Assembly (NCBI RefSeq): GCF_900099915.1
Contig: NZ_FNDB01000008.1
Span: 1 to 64,000 of the forward strand
DNA from: Flavobacterium omnivorum
GTDB lineage: Bacteria; Bacteroidota; Bacteroidia; Flavobacteriales; Flavobacteriaceae
Length of the DNA: 64,000 nt
Direction: 5' to 3'
The translations under genes were made by a program, and so were the position numbers. Within the stretch, counting starts at the first letter, position 1; each line of letters begins with the position of its first letter. Of the stretch, positions 24,885 to 32,997 are shown in pieces. Under the pieces are notes generated by a model. It did no database searches, was not told where the DNA came from, and saw only the letters and a program-made list of their open reading frames with translations.

Positions 24885-24926
24885 AAAGTCTTGACTCTAA
24901 TTGATTTAGATTCAGGGCTTTTTTTA
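24885..24926 (+). terminator. Terminator of the rnr-DUF2807-lysE unit
   Basis: AAGTCTTGACTC pairs with GATTCAGGGCTT through several G-U pairs and is followed by seven T residues. A shorter AT hairpin (ATACTATTTT / AAAATAGTA) lies just before it. Confidence 0.6.
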
Positions 24927-25097
24927 TTTAAACATTTAAGTCGTTTAAGTTTTTTTTAAACCAAGGAGAAATTGAGTTTTATTAGGATTTAGACTTAATT
25001 TTTCTTAATTTCTTAATGGTTTAAATTAGAAATTTTTTAATTTTTATTAAAATGTGACATAGATAAACATCCAAATTACTTGGAAAGTTAAAGAGGT
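24927..25097. other. AT-rich intergenic stretch, no feature seen
   Basis: About 170 bp of runs of A and T between the lysE terminator and the tRNA-derived repeats. No open frame, hairpin or promoter motif that I would defend. Confidence 0.5.
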
Positions 25098-25403
25098 ATC
25101 TCCCGAACTTCGGGACGAATTCAAACCATAACTTTATCCAATTTTCCCCAAAAATTTGACATAAAAAAAGAGACACATTTCTGTATCTTTTTTAGAGTCA
25201 TCTCCCGAAGCTTCGGGACGGATTCGAACCCTAACTTTACTAATTTTTTCTAAAAATTTGACATAAAAAAAGAGACATATTTCTGTATCTCTTTTAGATT
25301 CATCTCCCGAAGCTTCGGGCCGGATTCGAACCTTATCTTTACTTAATTTTTTCTAAAAATTTGACATAAAAAAAGAGACACATTTCTGTATCTCTTTTAG
25401 AGG
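25098..25403 (-). repeat. Three tandem ~102-bp units derived from the tRNA-Cys 3' end plus terminator
   Basis: Units start at about 25098, 25200 and 25302, with the real tRNA 3' part aligning at 25405, so the period is 102-103 bp. On the minus strand each unit reads GGTTCGAATCCG (T-arm), then a TCCCGAAGCTTCGGGA-type palindrome, then GATG..TCTAAAAGAGATAC and the terminator hairpin, then a common AT-rich spacer with TGTCAAATTTTT. The leftmost unit is the most decayed (palindrome lost GC; T-arm altered). The true tRNA lacks the palindrome. Confidence 0.8.
25368..25398 (-). terminator. Terminator of tRNA-Cys
   Basis: On the minus strand AAAAGAGATACA pairs with TGTGTCTCTTTT (one G-U pair) around a 4-nt loop and ends in a run of seven T residues. 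The same hairpin recurs in each tandem unit to the left. Confidence 0.8.
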
Positions 25404-25471
25404 CATCGTCCGGATTCGAACCGGAGTAGGAGCTTTTGCAGAGCCCAGCCTAGCCACTCGGCCACGACGCC
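25401..25471 (-). tRNA. tRNA-Cys (anticodon GCA)
   Basis: Minus-strand cloverleaf of 71 nt. Acceptor GGCGTCG pairs with CGATGCC (one G-U), the D-arm contains GCCGAGTGGCTAGGC, the anticodon loop is CTGCAAA with GCA at positions 34-36, and the T-arm is CCGG-TTCGAAT-CCGG. The discriminator is U, as expected for cysteine. CCA is not encoded. A canonical terminator follows. Confidence 0.93.
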
Positions 25472-25554
25472 ATCGTTGAATGGACGGCAAAAGTACTTAA
25501 AAAGTTTAGAGTTTTAAAGTATAAAGTTTAAAAGTTTTAAAAAATATTTTTATG

Positions 25555-25914
25555 CTAACTCCTATACTCCTCCATTTCTATAGTAACTGCTTCAACATCA
25601 CCACCAATAGGAGGGTTTAGTTTAGAAACTGCTACAATAATTCTGGAAATTTCAGGAATTTCTTCAAAAATTCGTGTCACAATTCGGTGTCCTACATGTT
25701 CTAATAAATCAGAACGAATAGCCATTTCTTCTACAACAATGGTATTCAAAAGTACATAATCCACTGTATCTTTTAAATCATCCGAAAGGCTGGATTTTCT
25801 CAGATCGGTCTTAACTTCTAAATTTACGGTGTAGTCAGAACCAATTTTACCTTCTTCAATCAAACAACCGTGATAGGAGTACGTTCTGATATTTTTAAGT
25901 TTTATAATGCCCAT
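25555..25914 (-). CDS. folB: Dihydroneopterin aldolase
   Basis: 119 aa, the usual FolB length. IKLKNIRTYSYHGCLIEEGKIG carries the G-C/H-x-x-x-E-x-x-x-x substrate region with catalytic Glu, DTVDYVLL is the conserved D-x-x-D/N-Y motif, and LLEHVGHRIVTRIF plus SKLNPPIGGDVEAVTIEME contain the lysine and Pro-Pro stretch of the active site. It converts dihydroneopterin to hydroxymethyl-dihydropterin in folate synthesis. Single gene, minus strand, divergent from glnS. Confidence 0.92.
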   Translation of the reverse strand: MGIIKLKNIRTYSYHGCLIEEGKIGSDYTVNLEVKTDLRKSSLSDDLKDTVDYVLLNTIVVEEMAIRSDLLEHVGHRIVTRIFEEIPEISRIIVAVSKLNPPIGGDVEAVTIEMEEYRS

Positions 25915-26002
25915 TTCTTAACTATTTTAGTGAGAGTAATCATGTACTGAATTCAGTTCTAAAGAAAACTGTAAACTGTAAACTGAAAACTGTAAACTTT
26001 TT

Positions 26003-26010
26003 TATCTTTG
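26003..26010 (+). promoter_or_regulatory. -7 element of glnS
   Basis: TATCTTTG fits TAnnTTTG and lies 19 bp before the ATG at 26029. It is preceded by short AAACTGT-type repeats (25966-26000). Confidence 0.6.
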
Positions 26011-26028
26011 CTAAAATAAAACAAAAAA

Positions 26029-28131
26029 ATGTCAACTGAAGAAAAATCACTCCATTTTATAGAACAAATTATTGAAGACAGTTTATCAAACGGTTTTCCT
26101 CAAGATAAATTACGTTTTCGTTTTCCGCCAGAGCCTAATGGGTATTTACACATTGGACATGCTAAATCGATTTGTTTAAATTTTGGTTTAGGATTAAAAT
26201 ACAATGCGCCAGTAAACCTTCGTTTTGATGATACTAATCCAGCCAAAGAAGAGCAGGAATATGTAGACGCCATCAAAGAAGATTTAAAATGGTTGGGTTT
26301 TAATTGGACCGAAGAATTATACTCTTCTGATTATTTTCAACAGTTATACGATTGGGCTCTTGCCATGATTAAGAACGGAAAGGCCTACATTGATAGTCAA
26401 TCGTCAGAAGATATGGCTGTTCAAAAAGGAACACCAACACAACCTGGAGTTGACGGTCCTTATAGAAACCGGTCAGTGGAAGAAAATCTTACTTTATTCG
26501 AAGGGATGAAAAATGGCGATTTCCCAGAAGGAAGTCATGTTTTACGTGCTAAAATAGATATGAAATCTACTAATATGTTGATGCGTGATCCATTGATGTA
26601 TCGTATTTTACACCGTGAGCATCATAGAACTGGGAAGGATTGGAATATCTATCCAATGTATGATTATGCGCATGGCGAAAGTGATTATATCGAACAAATT
26701 TCGCATTCTATTTGTACACTTGAATTTGTGATGCATCGGGAACTTTACGATTGGTTTTTGGATCAAATTTATGATGATTCAAAAGTGAGACCACATCAAT
26801 ATGAATTTGCCCGTTTGAACTTGAATTACACCGTAATGAGTAAACGAAAACTATTACAATTGGTTCAAGAAAAAATCGTAAATGGTTGGGATGATCCAAG
26901 AATGCCAACGATTTCAGGATTGAGAAGAAGAGGTTATACGGCGAATTCTATACGTAAGTTTTGTGATATTATTGGTGTTGCTAAAAGAGAAAATATCATT
27001 GATTTCTCGCTATTGGAATTTTGTTTGCGTGAAGACTTAAATAAAACTGCTCCAAGAGTGATGGCGGTTTTAGATCCAATAAAATTAGTAATCACTAATT
27101 ATCCGGAAGATAAAGAAGAATGGTTAGAAGCCGAAAATAATCAGGAAGACGAAAGCGCAGGATTTAGAAAAGTTCCTTTTTCAAGAGAATTATACATTGA
27201 AAGGGAAGATTTTTTAGAAGAAGCTCCCCCTAAATTTTTTCGCCTGAGTTTAGGACATGAAGTAAGGCTTAAAAATGCCTATATAATCAAAGGAGAAAGT
27301 GTTATAAAAGATGCTGCGGGAACTATTACGGAGATTCATGTAACCTATGATGAAGACAGTCAAAGTGGGAGTGGGAGTGAAGCGAGTCAACGAAAAGTGG
27401 CTGGAACCCTGCATTGGGTTTCAATTCAACACGCTTTAGAAGCCGAAGTGCGTCTTTATGATCGCTTGTTTATTGATGAAGCACCAGACAGTCATAAGGA
27501 GAAAAATTTCTTGGAATTTATGAATCCTAACTCGTTACAAATTGTAAATGGATTTGTAGAACCAAGTTTAGCTTCGGTACAATCGGGGGACAAATTCCAG
27601 TTTCAACGCTTGGGTTACTTCAATGTGGATAAAGATTCAACCGAAATCAAAATTATCTTTAATAAAACCGTAGGTTTAAAAGACGCGTGGGAAGAAAAAG
27701 GCAAGAAAGAAGAAAATGTATTGATGAATACCCAAAAGGAAATCAATAAATATGTGAAGGAAAAAGACGAAAATAATGCCAATTTGATTTTAAACACCAT
27801 TGTTGCTAACATAAAAAGTATCGACAATTACAGTTTAATTATTCACACCATCGTCAAAAATGTTAAGAATGACAATAACTCCTTGTTGTTTTCTAATTTG
27901 ATTTTACATTATTCTGATAAAGTAAAAGTAAAAGATATCGAAGAAGAGGCGTTGACTAAATTATATTCTATGTCATTGAAAAGTCAATTGTGTGCCGTTA
28001 GAATTTTGGCCATTGAAAATTTACAAAATGACTTGAATCATTTTAGTCTTTTGGAGCATCAGCTTATAGAGTTAAAAACAAAGGAGAAAAATGAAAAAGT
28101 ACTGCAATTATTAAACAATCTTAAAATATAA
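26029..28131 (+). CDS. glnS: Glutaminyl-tRNA synthetase with a C-terminal extension
   Basis: 700 aa. Class I signatures: PEPNGYLHIGHAKSI (HIGH motif, about residues 32-46) and VMSKRKLLQLV (KMSKS-type, about 268). The catalytic core and beta-barrel anticodon domain end near residue 565 at FNKTVGLKDAWEEK, which is where E. coli GlnRS stops. A further 135 helical, Asn/Lys-rich residues follow (IVANIKSIDNYSL, LKSQLCAVRILAIENL). They lack the motifs of the YqeY domain that is fused to some GlnRS. It charges tRNA-Gln directly. Single gene with its own promoter. Confidence 0.93.
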   Translation: MSTEEKSLHFIEQIIEDSLSNGFPQDKLRFRFPPEPNGYLHIGHAKSICLNFGLGLKYNAPVNLRFDDTNPAKEEQEYVDAIKEDLKWLGFNWTEELYSSDYFQQLYDWALAMIKNGKAYIDSQSSEDMAVQKGTPTQPGVDGPYRNRSVEENLTLFEGMKNGDFPEGSHVLRAKIDMKSTNMLMRDPLMYRILHREHHRTGKDWNIYPMYDYAHGESDYIEQISHSICTLEFVMHRELYDWFLDQIYDDSKVRPHQYEFARLNLNYTVMSKRKLLQLVQEKIVNGWDDPRMPTISGLRRRGYTANSIRKFCDIIGVAKRENIIDFSLLEFCLREDLNKTAPRVMAVLDPIKLVITNYPEDKEEWLEAENNQEDESAGFRKVPFSRELYIEREDFLEEAPPKFFRLSLGHEVRLKNAYIIKGESVIKDAAGTITEIHVTYDEDSQSGSGSEASQRKVAGTLHWVSIQHALEAEVRLYDRLFIDEAPDSHKEKNFLEFMNPNSLQIVNGFVEPSLASVQSGDKFQFQRLGYFNVDKDSTEIKIIFNKTVGLKDAWEEKGKKEENVLMNTQKEINKYVKEKDENNANLILNTIVANIKSIDNYSLIIHTIVKNVKNDNNSLLFSNLILHYSDKVKVKDIEEEALTKLYSMSLKSQLCAVRILAIENLQNDLNHFSLLEHQLIELKTKEKNEKVLQLLNNLKI

Positions 28132-28162
28132 GTTATACAAATAAGTATAGGTTTTATCAATT

Positions 28163-28189
28163 AAAAGCTCTCTTTTTAGAGGGCTTTTT
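28163..28189 (+). terminator. Terminator of glnS
   Basis: AAAAGCTCTC pairs with GAGGGCTTTT (one G-U pair) around a short loop and continues into T residues. Confidence 0.8.
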
Positions 28190-28435
28190 CTATTATTTAA
28201 AATTCTTATAACAATTGGTTTTTTCATATTATTTTCCAATTAAAAACGAAGCGCATAAGTTGATTTTAAGCTTGCTTTTTTGAATTTATATAAATAAGTA
28301 TAAAATTAAAATATAGGTGGTTTAGCACGCTTTTATTTGGTTTTTGACCTATAAATTTGCACTTTAACGAGTTGTTAACGGGATGTTGTTAATAAATCTG
28401 TATCTTTATGAAACAAACTTTTAAACTTTAGAATT
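28190..28435. other. Intergenic region before the ytxH cassette
   Basis: About 245 bp, AT-rich. TAAATTTG at 28352-28359 is a fair TAnnTTTG candidate with TTTTTG upstream at short spacing. Otherwise nothing recognisable. Confidence 0.4.
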
Positions 28436-28765
28436 ATGTCGAATACTACAGGGAATACATTAGTTGCCGTTTTAACTGGAGTAGTTATTGGAGCTGGATT
28501 GGGAATTTTGTATGCACCAGATAAAGGTTCAAAAACCAGAGAAAAATTAAAAGATGGTTATGATGATGCCAAAAACGATTTGCAAAATAAATTTGACACG
28601 GTCTCTTCGCAATTTAATGATAAGTTGACATCTGCTAAATTTGATTTAGAAGAAACATACGAGGATATGATTTCCAATATGAGTCACAAAACTGAAGAGG
28701 TAATTTCTTTTTTAGAAGAAAAATTAGCGGAGTTAAAAAGGCAAAATGCTAAACTTCAAAAATAA
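28436..28765 (+). CDS. YtxH domain protein
   Basis: 109 aa. The YtxH pattern is a glycine-rich membrane helix (LVAVLTGVVIGAGLGILYAPDKGSKTREKLK, residues 8-38) with the A-P-x-x-G-x-x-T-R end, followed by a long amphipathic helix (DLQNKFDTVSSQFNDKL and VISFLEEKLAELKRQNAK). Members are small stress-related membrane proteins of unclear function. It leads a three-gene cassette with the holin-like and DUF6327-like genes, gaps 39 and 3 bp. Confidence 0.85.
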   Translation: MSNTTGNTLVAVLTGVVIGAGLGILYAPDKGSKTREKLKDGYDDAKNDLQNKFDTVSSQFNDKLTSAKFDLEETYEDMISNMSHKTEEVISFLEEKLAELKRQNAKLQK

Positions 28766-28804
28766 TATGGTTTTACCCATTTACTAAATCTTAAAACGAA
28801 CTAC

Positions 28805-29155
28805 ATGGCTTTTGAAGAATTAAAAGAGAATACAGAGGAAATTCAAGACCAGATTCATGCTTATATACAAAGTAATGTATCTTATTATAAATTATGGGGT
28901 TTTAAAGTTGCGATGAAATCGACCACTATGATTTTCAAATTTTCTTTGATTTTTTTGTGTTTGGCTATGGTTTTATTATTTTTCTCCATCGCAGGAGCCA
29001 TGGCTATAGGTCAATCTTTAGAAAGTTATCCCTTGGGATTTTTAATAATTGGCGGAATCTACCTCGTGGTTACAATTCTCTTGTTTTTAATTAAAGATAA
29101 AGTTATTGAAGGACCAATACTCGAGAAATTTTCTGAAATATTTTTTAACGAATAA
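28805..29155 (+). CDS. Holin-like (phage holin family / PF07332-type) membrane protein
   Basis: 116 aa. An acidic N-terminal helix (ELKENTEEIQDQIHAYIQ) precedes two membrane helices: FSLIFLCLAMVLLFFSIAGAMAIG and LGFLIIGGIYLVVTILLFLIK. This topology is annotated as 'phage holin family' in many bacteria, although no phage is present here. It probably works with the YtxH and DUF6327-like neighbours, since the trio is common in Flavobacteriia. Role unknown. Confidence 0.65.
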   Translation: MAFEELKENTEEIQDQIHAYIQSNVSYYKLWGFKVAMKSTTMIFKFSLIFLCLAMVLLFFSIAGAMAIGQSLESYPLGFLIIGGIYLVVTILLFLIKDKVIEGPILEKFSEIFFNE

Positions 29156-29158
29156 ATT

Positions 29159-29431
29159 ATGGAAACCAAAAAATATTCCTCTTATGCTCAAATAGATAGA
29201 GAATTAGAAATTTTAAAAATTGAAAAAGAGATTAGTTATCAAAAATTAGTTTTTGGAGTAAAGAAAACAAAAGAAAGTTTTACACCACAAAATATTGTAA
29301 GCGACCTAATAGGCAGTTACAGTGCTGCAATTCCTTATGGAGCTCTCGTCTCTACAGCGGTGCCTTTTCTACTAAACAAAGCAGTTCCATTTGTCAAAAA
29401 TTGGTTTGCAAAAAGAAAAAGAGGCGTTTAA
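29159..29431 (+). CDS. Small conserved protein (DUF6327-like)
   Basis: 90 aa. It starts METKKYSSYAQIDRELEILK, then a basic helix KLVFGVKKTKESFTPQNI, and a hydrophobic C-terminal part SYSAAIPYGALVSTAVPFLL ending in a basic FAKRKRGV. The Y-x-x-I-D-x-x-L-x-I-L start is typical of a family in flavobacterial ytxH cassettes that I believe is DUF6327. Starts 3 bp after the holin-like gene. The stop codon lies inside the terminator hairpin. Confidence 0.65.
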   Translation: METKKYSSYAQIDRELEILKIEKEISYQKLVFGVKKTKESFTPQNIVSDLIGSYSAAIPYGALVSTAVPFLLNKAVPFVKNWFAKRKRGV

Positions 29432-29443
29432 GCCTCTTTTTTT
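29417..29443 (+). terminator. Terminator of the ytxH cassette, overlapping the stop codon
   Basis: AAAAAGAGGC pairs with GCCTCTTTTT around GTTTAA, with T residues following. The TAA stop (29429-29431) is part of the loop. Confidence 0.85.
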
Positions 29444-29459
29444 ATGATTATTAAAGTAT

Positions 29460-30446
29460 TTATTCCTCATTATCTGGAGTTTCTGGGGTTTCTGGCAATT
29501 GATAATCGGTAGTATCTTCTTTTCGAGTACTTCTTTTCCCATTTTTATTTTTCATCATTTCACCTACTTGGTTGGAAGCGCTAAAAGATGCAATCATATT
29601 GTTGAGCATGTCACTTCCGGCTTGTGGAGAATTAGGCAATAAAATCAGATTGGAATTTGCGTCAGCGCCAATAGCTTGTAATGTATCATAATGTTGTGTT
29701 ACTACAATTAATGCTGAAGCTTCTTGGGAGTTTATACCCACTCTGTTCAAAACATCAACACTTTCTACTAAACCTTTAGCAATTTCTCTTCTTTGGTTCG
29801 CAATACCTTGTCCTTGTAATCGTTTGCTCTCTGCTTCCGCTTCCGCTTTGGCTACAATTCTAATTCTGGATGCTTCTGCTTCAAATTCAGCTACTGTTTT
29901 TTCTCTATCAGCAGCATTAATTCTATTCATTGCATTTTTTACTTGAATATCCGGGTCAATATCCGTTACCAAAGTATTGATAATGGTATACCCATACGTA
30001 GTCATGGCCTCATTTAATTCTCTTTTTACTGCGATGGCTATATCATCTTTTCGTTCAAAGACATCATCTAGTTTTAATTTTGGAACTTCAGCACGTACTA
30101 CATCAAACACATAAGAAGTAATTTGATCGTGTGGATATTCTAATTTATAAAAGGCATCATAAACGGTTTCTTTGATAACCATAAATTGAACGGAAACCTT
30201 AAGTTTTACAAAAACATTGTCTTTGGTTTTTGTCTCAATGATAACATCTAATTGTTGGATTTTTAGATTGACGCGTCCAGCAATTCTGTCAATTAAAGGA
30301 ATTTTTAGATGCAAGCCTGATTGTCTGATACTTAAAAATTTACCAAATCGTTCTACAACTACAGCCGTTTGCTGTTTTACTGTAAAAAAGGAGGATAGTA
30401 AGATAAATAATCCAAAGACCAGTAGGATAATTAACGTAATATTCAT
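29460..30446 (-). CDS. SPFH / band 7 (stomatin-prohibitin) membrane protein, QmcA-like
   Basis: 328 aa. An N-terminal membrane helix (ITLIILLVFGLFILLSSFFTV) precedes the band-7 domain: QQTAVVVERFGKFLSIRQSGLHLKIPLID, then TKDNVFVKLKVSVQFMV and YGYTIINTLVTDIDPD. A long charged coiled coil (AADREKTVAEFEAEASRIRIVAKAEAEAESKRLQ; residues 185-220) and a polar tail follow. Family members form large membrane-microdomain assemblies. Usual QmcA length is about 305 aa, so the C-terminal acidic tail is slightly long. No nfeD partner adjacent. Divergent from the OMP gene at 30526. Confidence 0.9.
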   Translation of the reverse strand: MNITLIILLVFGLFILLSSFFTVKQQTAVVVERFGKFLSIRQSGLHLKIPLIDRIAGRVNLKIQQLDVIIETKTKDNVFVKLKVSVQFMVIKETVYDAFYKLEYPHDQITSYVFDVVRAEVPKLKLDDVFERKDDIAIAVKRELNEAMTTYGYTIINTLVTDIDPDIQVKNAMNRINAADREKTVAEFEAEASRIRIVAKAEAEAESKRLQGQGIANQRREIAKGLVESVDVLNRVGINSQEASALIVVTQHYDTLQAIGADANSNLILLPNSPQAGSDMLNNMIASFSASNQVGEMMKNKNGKRSTRKEDTTDYQLPETPETPDNEE

Positions 30447-30497
30447 AATTTTTTTTGTTTTTAGTTAAAATTTATCTCACAATTTACAAAAAAACTT

Positions 30498-30505
30498 TAG
30501 GTTTG
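30498..30505 (+). promoter_or_regulatory. -7 element of the outer-membrane protein gene
   Basis: TAGGTTTG matches TAnnTTTG and lies 20 bp before ATG 30526. AATTTAC lies near the expected -33 position. Confidence 0.5.
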
Positions 30506-30525
30506 TCCTCGTAAATCTTAATTAT

Positions 30526-31167
30526 ATGAGAAAGTTAACACTTGTCCTATTTCTTATTTTAGTATCTGTATCCGCCTTTTCCCAATACAGATATAGGGAT
30601 TCAAATAGGATTGGAATTAGTTTTGGAGGCAATCAATTTTCCTTAAATACTAACAATTTTTATGCGAAACCAGACTTGGGTTGGAATGTGGGACTTTCTA
30701 TGCGGGGAAATTTCTATAATAATTGGGACATGGTGTATAACATTCAATTTAGTGAGAATAATTTTTCTGTTGCAACAAACACTTTTACTTTGGCACAGGA
30801 AGATGTTAATTATAAATTGGCGTCAGCTCAAGTGTCTTTACAAGTAAGTTATGAACTTGTTGAAAATCATTTGAGTATTGAGTTTGGCCCAATTGTTCAA
30901 GTAAATGGAAAATTAAATATAGATAACTCTGATGAAAACAATGTCATTACTGGTACAACTTTGCTAGCCAAAGATATTAGGGAGATTTCTAATTTTAATT
31001 TTTATCCAACGGTTGGAATCACGTTTGGTGTTCGTCATCTCAGAGCTAATGTTTCGTATCAATATGGAGTCAATAACATGCTTGAAAACTTAAACAACAA
31101 GAATTTAGGAGTCAATTTCAAGGGAAATCCTGGAATACTAAACGGGAATTTGATTATTTATTTGTAA
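30526..31167 (+). CDS. Outer-membrane beta-barrel protein
   Basis: 213 aa. Sec signal peptide MRKLTLVLFLILVSVSAFSQ, cleavage after residue 20. The mature chain alternates polar and aromatic residues in about eight strands (NRIGISFGGNQFSL, WDMVYNIQFSENNFSV, AQVSLQVSYELV, HLSIEFGPIVQVN, YPTVGITFGVRHLRANVSYQYG), as in small OmpX/PorT-like barrels of Bacteroidetes. It likely sits in the outer membrane; cargo or function unknown. Single-gene unit closed by a strong shared hairpin. Confidence 0.75.
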   Translation: MRKLTLVLFLILVSVSAFSQYRYRDSNRIGISFGGNQFSLNTNNFYAKPDLGWNVGLSMRGNFYNNWDMVYNIQFSENNFSVATNTFTLAQEDVNYKLASAQVSLQVSYELVENHLSIEFGPIVQVNGKLNIDNSDENNVITGTTLLAKDIREISNFNFYPTVGITFGVRHLRANVSYQYGVNNMLENLNNKNLGVNFKGNPGILNGNLIIYL

Positions 31168-31196
31168 AATTTATAACTTTTGAAGTTTATAAAGTA

Positions 31197-31230
31197 AAAA
31201 GCTTCTAGCCTTTTGAAGGCTAGAAGCTTT
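31197..31230. terminator. Bidirectional terminator between the OMP gene and gltX
   Basis: AAGCTTCTAGCC (31199-31210) pairs with GGCTAGAAGCTT (31218-31229), with A residues on the left and T residues on the right, so it can stop both convergent transcripts. Confidence 0.85.
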
Positions 31231-31236
31231 ATTAGT

Positions 31237-32754
31237 TTAAAGAGTCGCTATTGCTTTTTGAATTCTCTTAATCGTTTCTTCTTTCCCAATGACTTCAACG
31301 ATATCAAATAGGTGAGGACCTTTCAGTGCACCAACTAAACTCAAGCGAAAAGGTTGCATTACTTTCCCCATTCCAATTTCATTTTTCGTCATCCAGTATT
31401 TCACTATCGTTTCGATGTTTACTGAAGTGAAATCAGTAATTTCCTCCACAACAGAAATTAATTCTTGCATCAAGGCTGGTGTTTCTGCTTTCCAGTTTTT
31501 ACTTGCTTTTTCATCGTAAGCGGTTGGAGCTACAAAAAAGAAATCACTCATTTCCCAAAATTCAGAAACAAAATGTGCGCGTTCCTTGATTAAAGAAACT
31601 ATTTTTATAAGTTTTCCATCTGTCAAATCGAGCGCAGTGGAGATGCCTTTTTCAGCCAAAATAGGAGCATAGGCTTTCGCCAAAGTTGCATCTTCCTGCT
31701 TGATTAAATACTGGTGATTGAACCATTTATTTTTTTCTGGATCAAATTTAGCTCCAGCTTTATGAACTCTGTTCAAGTCAAATGCTGCTACTAATTCTTC
31801 TAATGAAAATATTTCTTTGTCCGTGCCGTCATTCCATCCCAACAAAGCCAAAAAGTTGATTACGGCTTCCGGGAAAAATCCTTTTTCTCTATAGCCTGAT
31901 GAAACGCCTTCTGCTGTTTTCCAATCTAATGGAAATACTGGAAATCCCATTTTATCACCATCACGTTTGGATAATTTTCCGTTACCAACTGGTTTCATAA
32001 TCAATGGTAAATGTGCAAATTCTGGAGCTTCCCAACCATATGCTCTGTATAATAAAACGTGTAAAGGCATTGATGGCAACCATTCTTCACCACGAATTAC
32101 GTGAGATGTTTCCATTAAATGATCATCCACAATATTAGCCAAATGGTACGTTGGCATTCCGTCACTTTTAAACAACACTTTATCATCCAAAAGATTCGTT
32201 TCAAACTTTACATCACCACGAATAATGTCATGCAAATGCAACGTTTCATTCACAGGAGTCTTAAAACGGATGACATAATGTTCGCCAGCAGCAATTCTTT
32301 TAACAGTTTCGTCTGCAGAAATCACTAGTGAAGTGTCCAGTTTTTCTCTGTTAGTATGGTTGTATATAAATGTTTTTCCTTGTTCTTCTTCTAATTTTCT
32401 TGCTGCATCCAAAGCTTCTGCTGTATCAAAAGCATAATACGCATTTCCGGAATTGATTAATTCAGTAGCGTATTGTTGGTACAAATCTTTTCTTTCGCTT
32501 TGACGGTATGGACCAAATTTTTCATTTTTACCAATAGTTTCATCTGGCGCAATTCCCAACCATTCCAGCGCTTCCATGATATATTCTTCGGCACCGGGAA
32601 CAAAACGGTTTTGATCCGTATCTTCAATTCTCAGGAAGAATACGCCATTGTTTTTTTTGGCAAACAAATAATTGAACAATGCGGTACGAACTCCGCCAAT
32701 ATGTAAAGGTCCTGTTGGACTTGGTGCAAAACGCACCCGAACTTGTTTAGACAT
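31237..32754 (-). CDS. gltX: Glutamyl-tRNA synthetase
   Basis: 505 aa from ATG 32754. A TTG nine codons upstream opens the same frame but lies upstream of or within the likely promoter (TATCTTCG at 32771-32778). Class I signatures: RFAPSPTGPLHIGGVRTA (HIGH) and GNGKLSKRDGDKMG (KMSKS-type KLSKR). The central VIRGEEWLPSMPLHVLLY and the C-terminal helical anticodon-binding domain are as in bacterial GluRS. It charges tRNA-Glu. Single gene. GlnRS is encoded 5 kb away, so this organism need not use the amidotransferase route for Gln. Confidence 0.96.
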   Translation of the reverse strand: MSKQVRVRFAPSPTGPLHIGGVRTALFNYLFAKKNNGVFFLRIEDTDQNRFVPGAEEYIMEALEWLGIAPDETIGKNEKFGPYRQSERKDLYQQYATELINSGNAYYAFDTAEALDAARKLEEEQGKTFIYNHTNREKLDTSLVISADETVKRIAAGEHYVIRFKTPVNETLHLHDIIRGDVKFETNLLDDKVLFKSDGMPTYHLANIVDDHLMETSHVIRGEEWLPSMPLHVLLYRAYGWEAPEFAHLPLIMKPVGNGKLSKRDGDKMGFPVFPLDWKTAEGVSSGYREKGFFPEAVINFLALLGWNDGTDKEIFSLEELVAAFDLNRVHKAGAKFDPEKNKWFNHQYLIKQEDATLAKAYAPILAEKGISTALDLTDGKLIKIVSLIKERAHFVSEFWEMSDFFFVAPTAYDEKASKNWKAETPALMQELISVVEEITDFTSVNIETIVKYWMTKNEIGMGKVMQPFRLSLVGALKGPHLFDIVEVIGKEETIKRIQKAIATL

Positions 32755-32770
32755 TGCTGTAAATTTTTTG

Positions 32771-32778
32771 CGAAGATA
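32771..32778 (-). promoter_or_regulatory. -7-like element of gltX
   Basis: TATCTTCG on the minus strand (one mismatch to TAnnTTTG), 16 bp before ATG 32754. It argues for that start rather than the upstream TTG. Confidence 0.4.
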
Positions 32779-32997
32779 CAAATTCGATTACTCAATTGGA
32801 TTATCTGAAAATGAGATAATGTAAGATTAATGAGTTTGATGATTTTTAACATTTCTTTATTCACATGTAGCTATTTATTGTTTTTCATCGTTCATGTGTA
32901 ATTCACATATTAAGTTTTGTATTTAGAGTACTTATTTCTGATGTTCATTTCATATAAATTATTACTTTTATTGGTTACAAAAAACAAAGTATAAATT

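Noticed and set aside
28805..29155. Holin-like gene as a sign of prophage
   Set aside because: No other phage genes nearby. The gene belongs to the common ytxH cassette.
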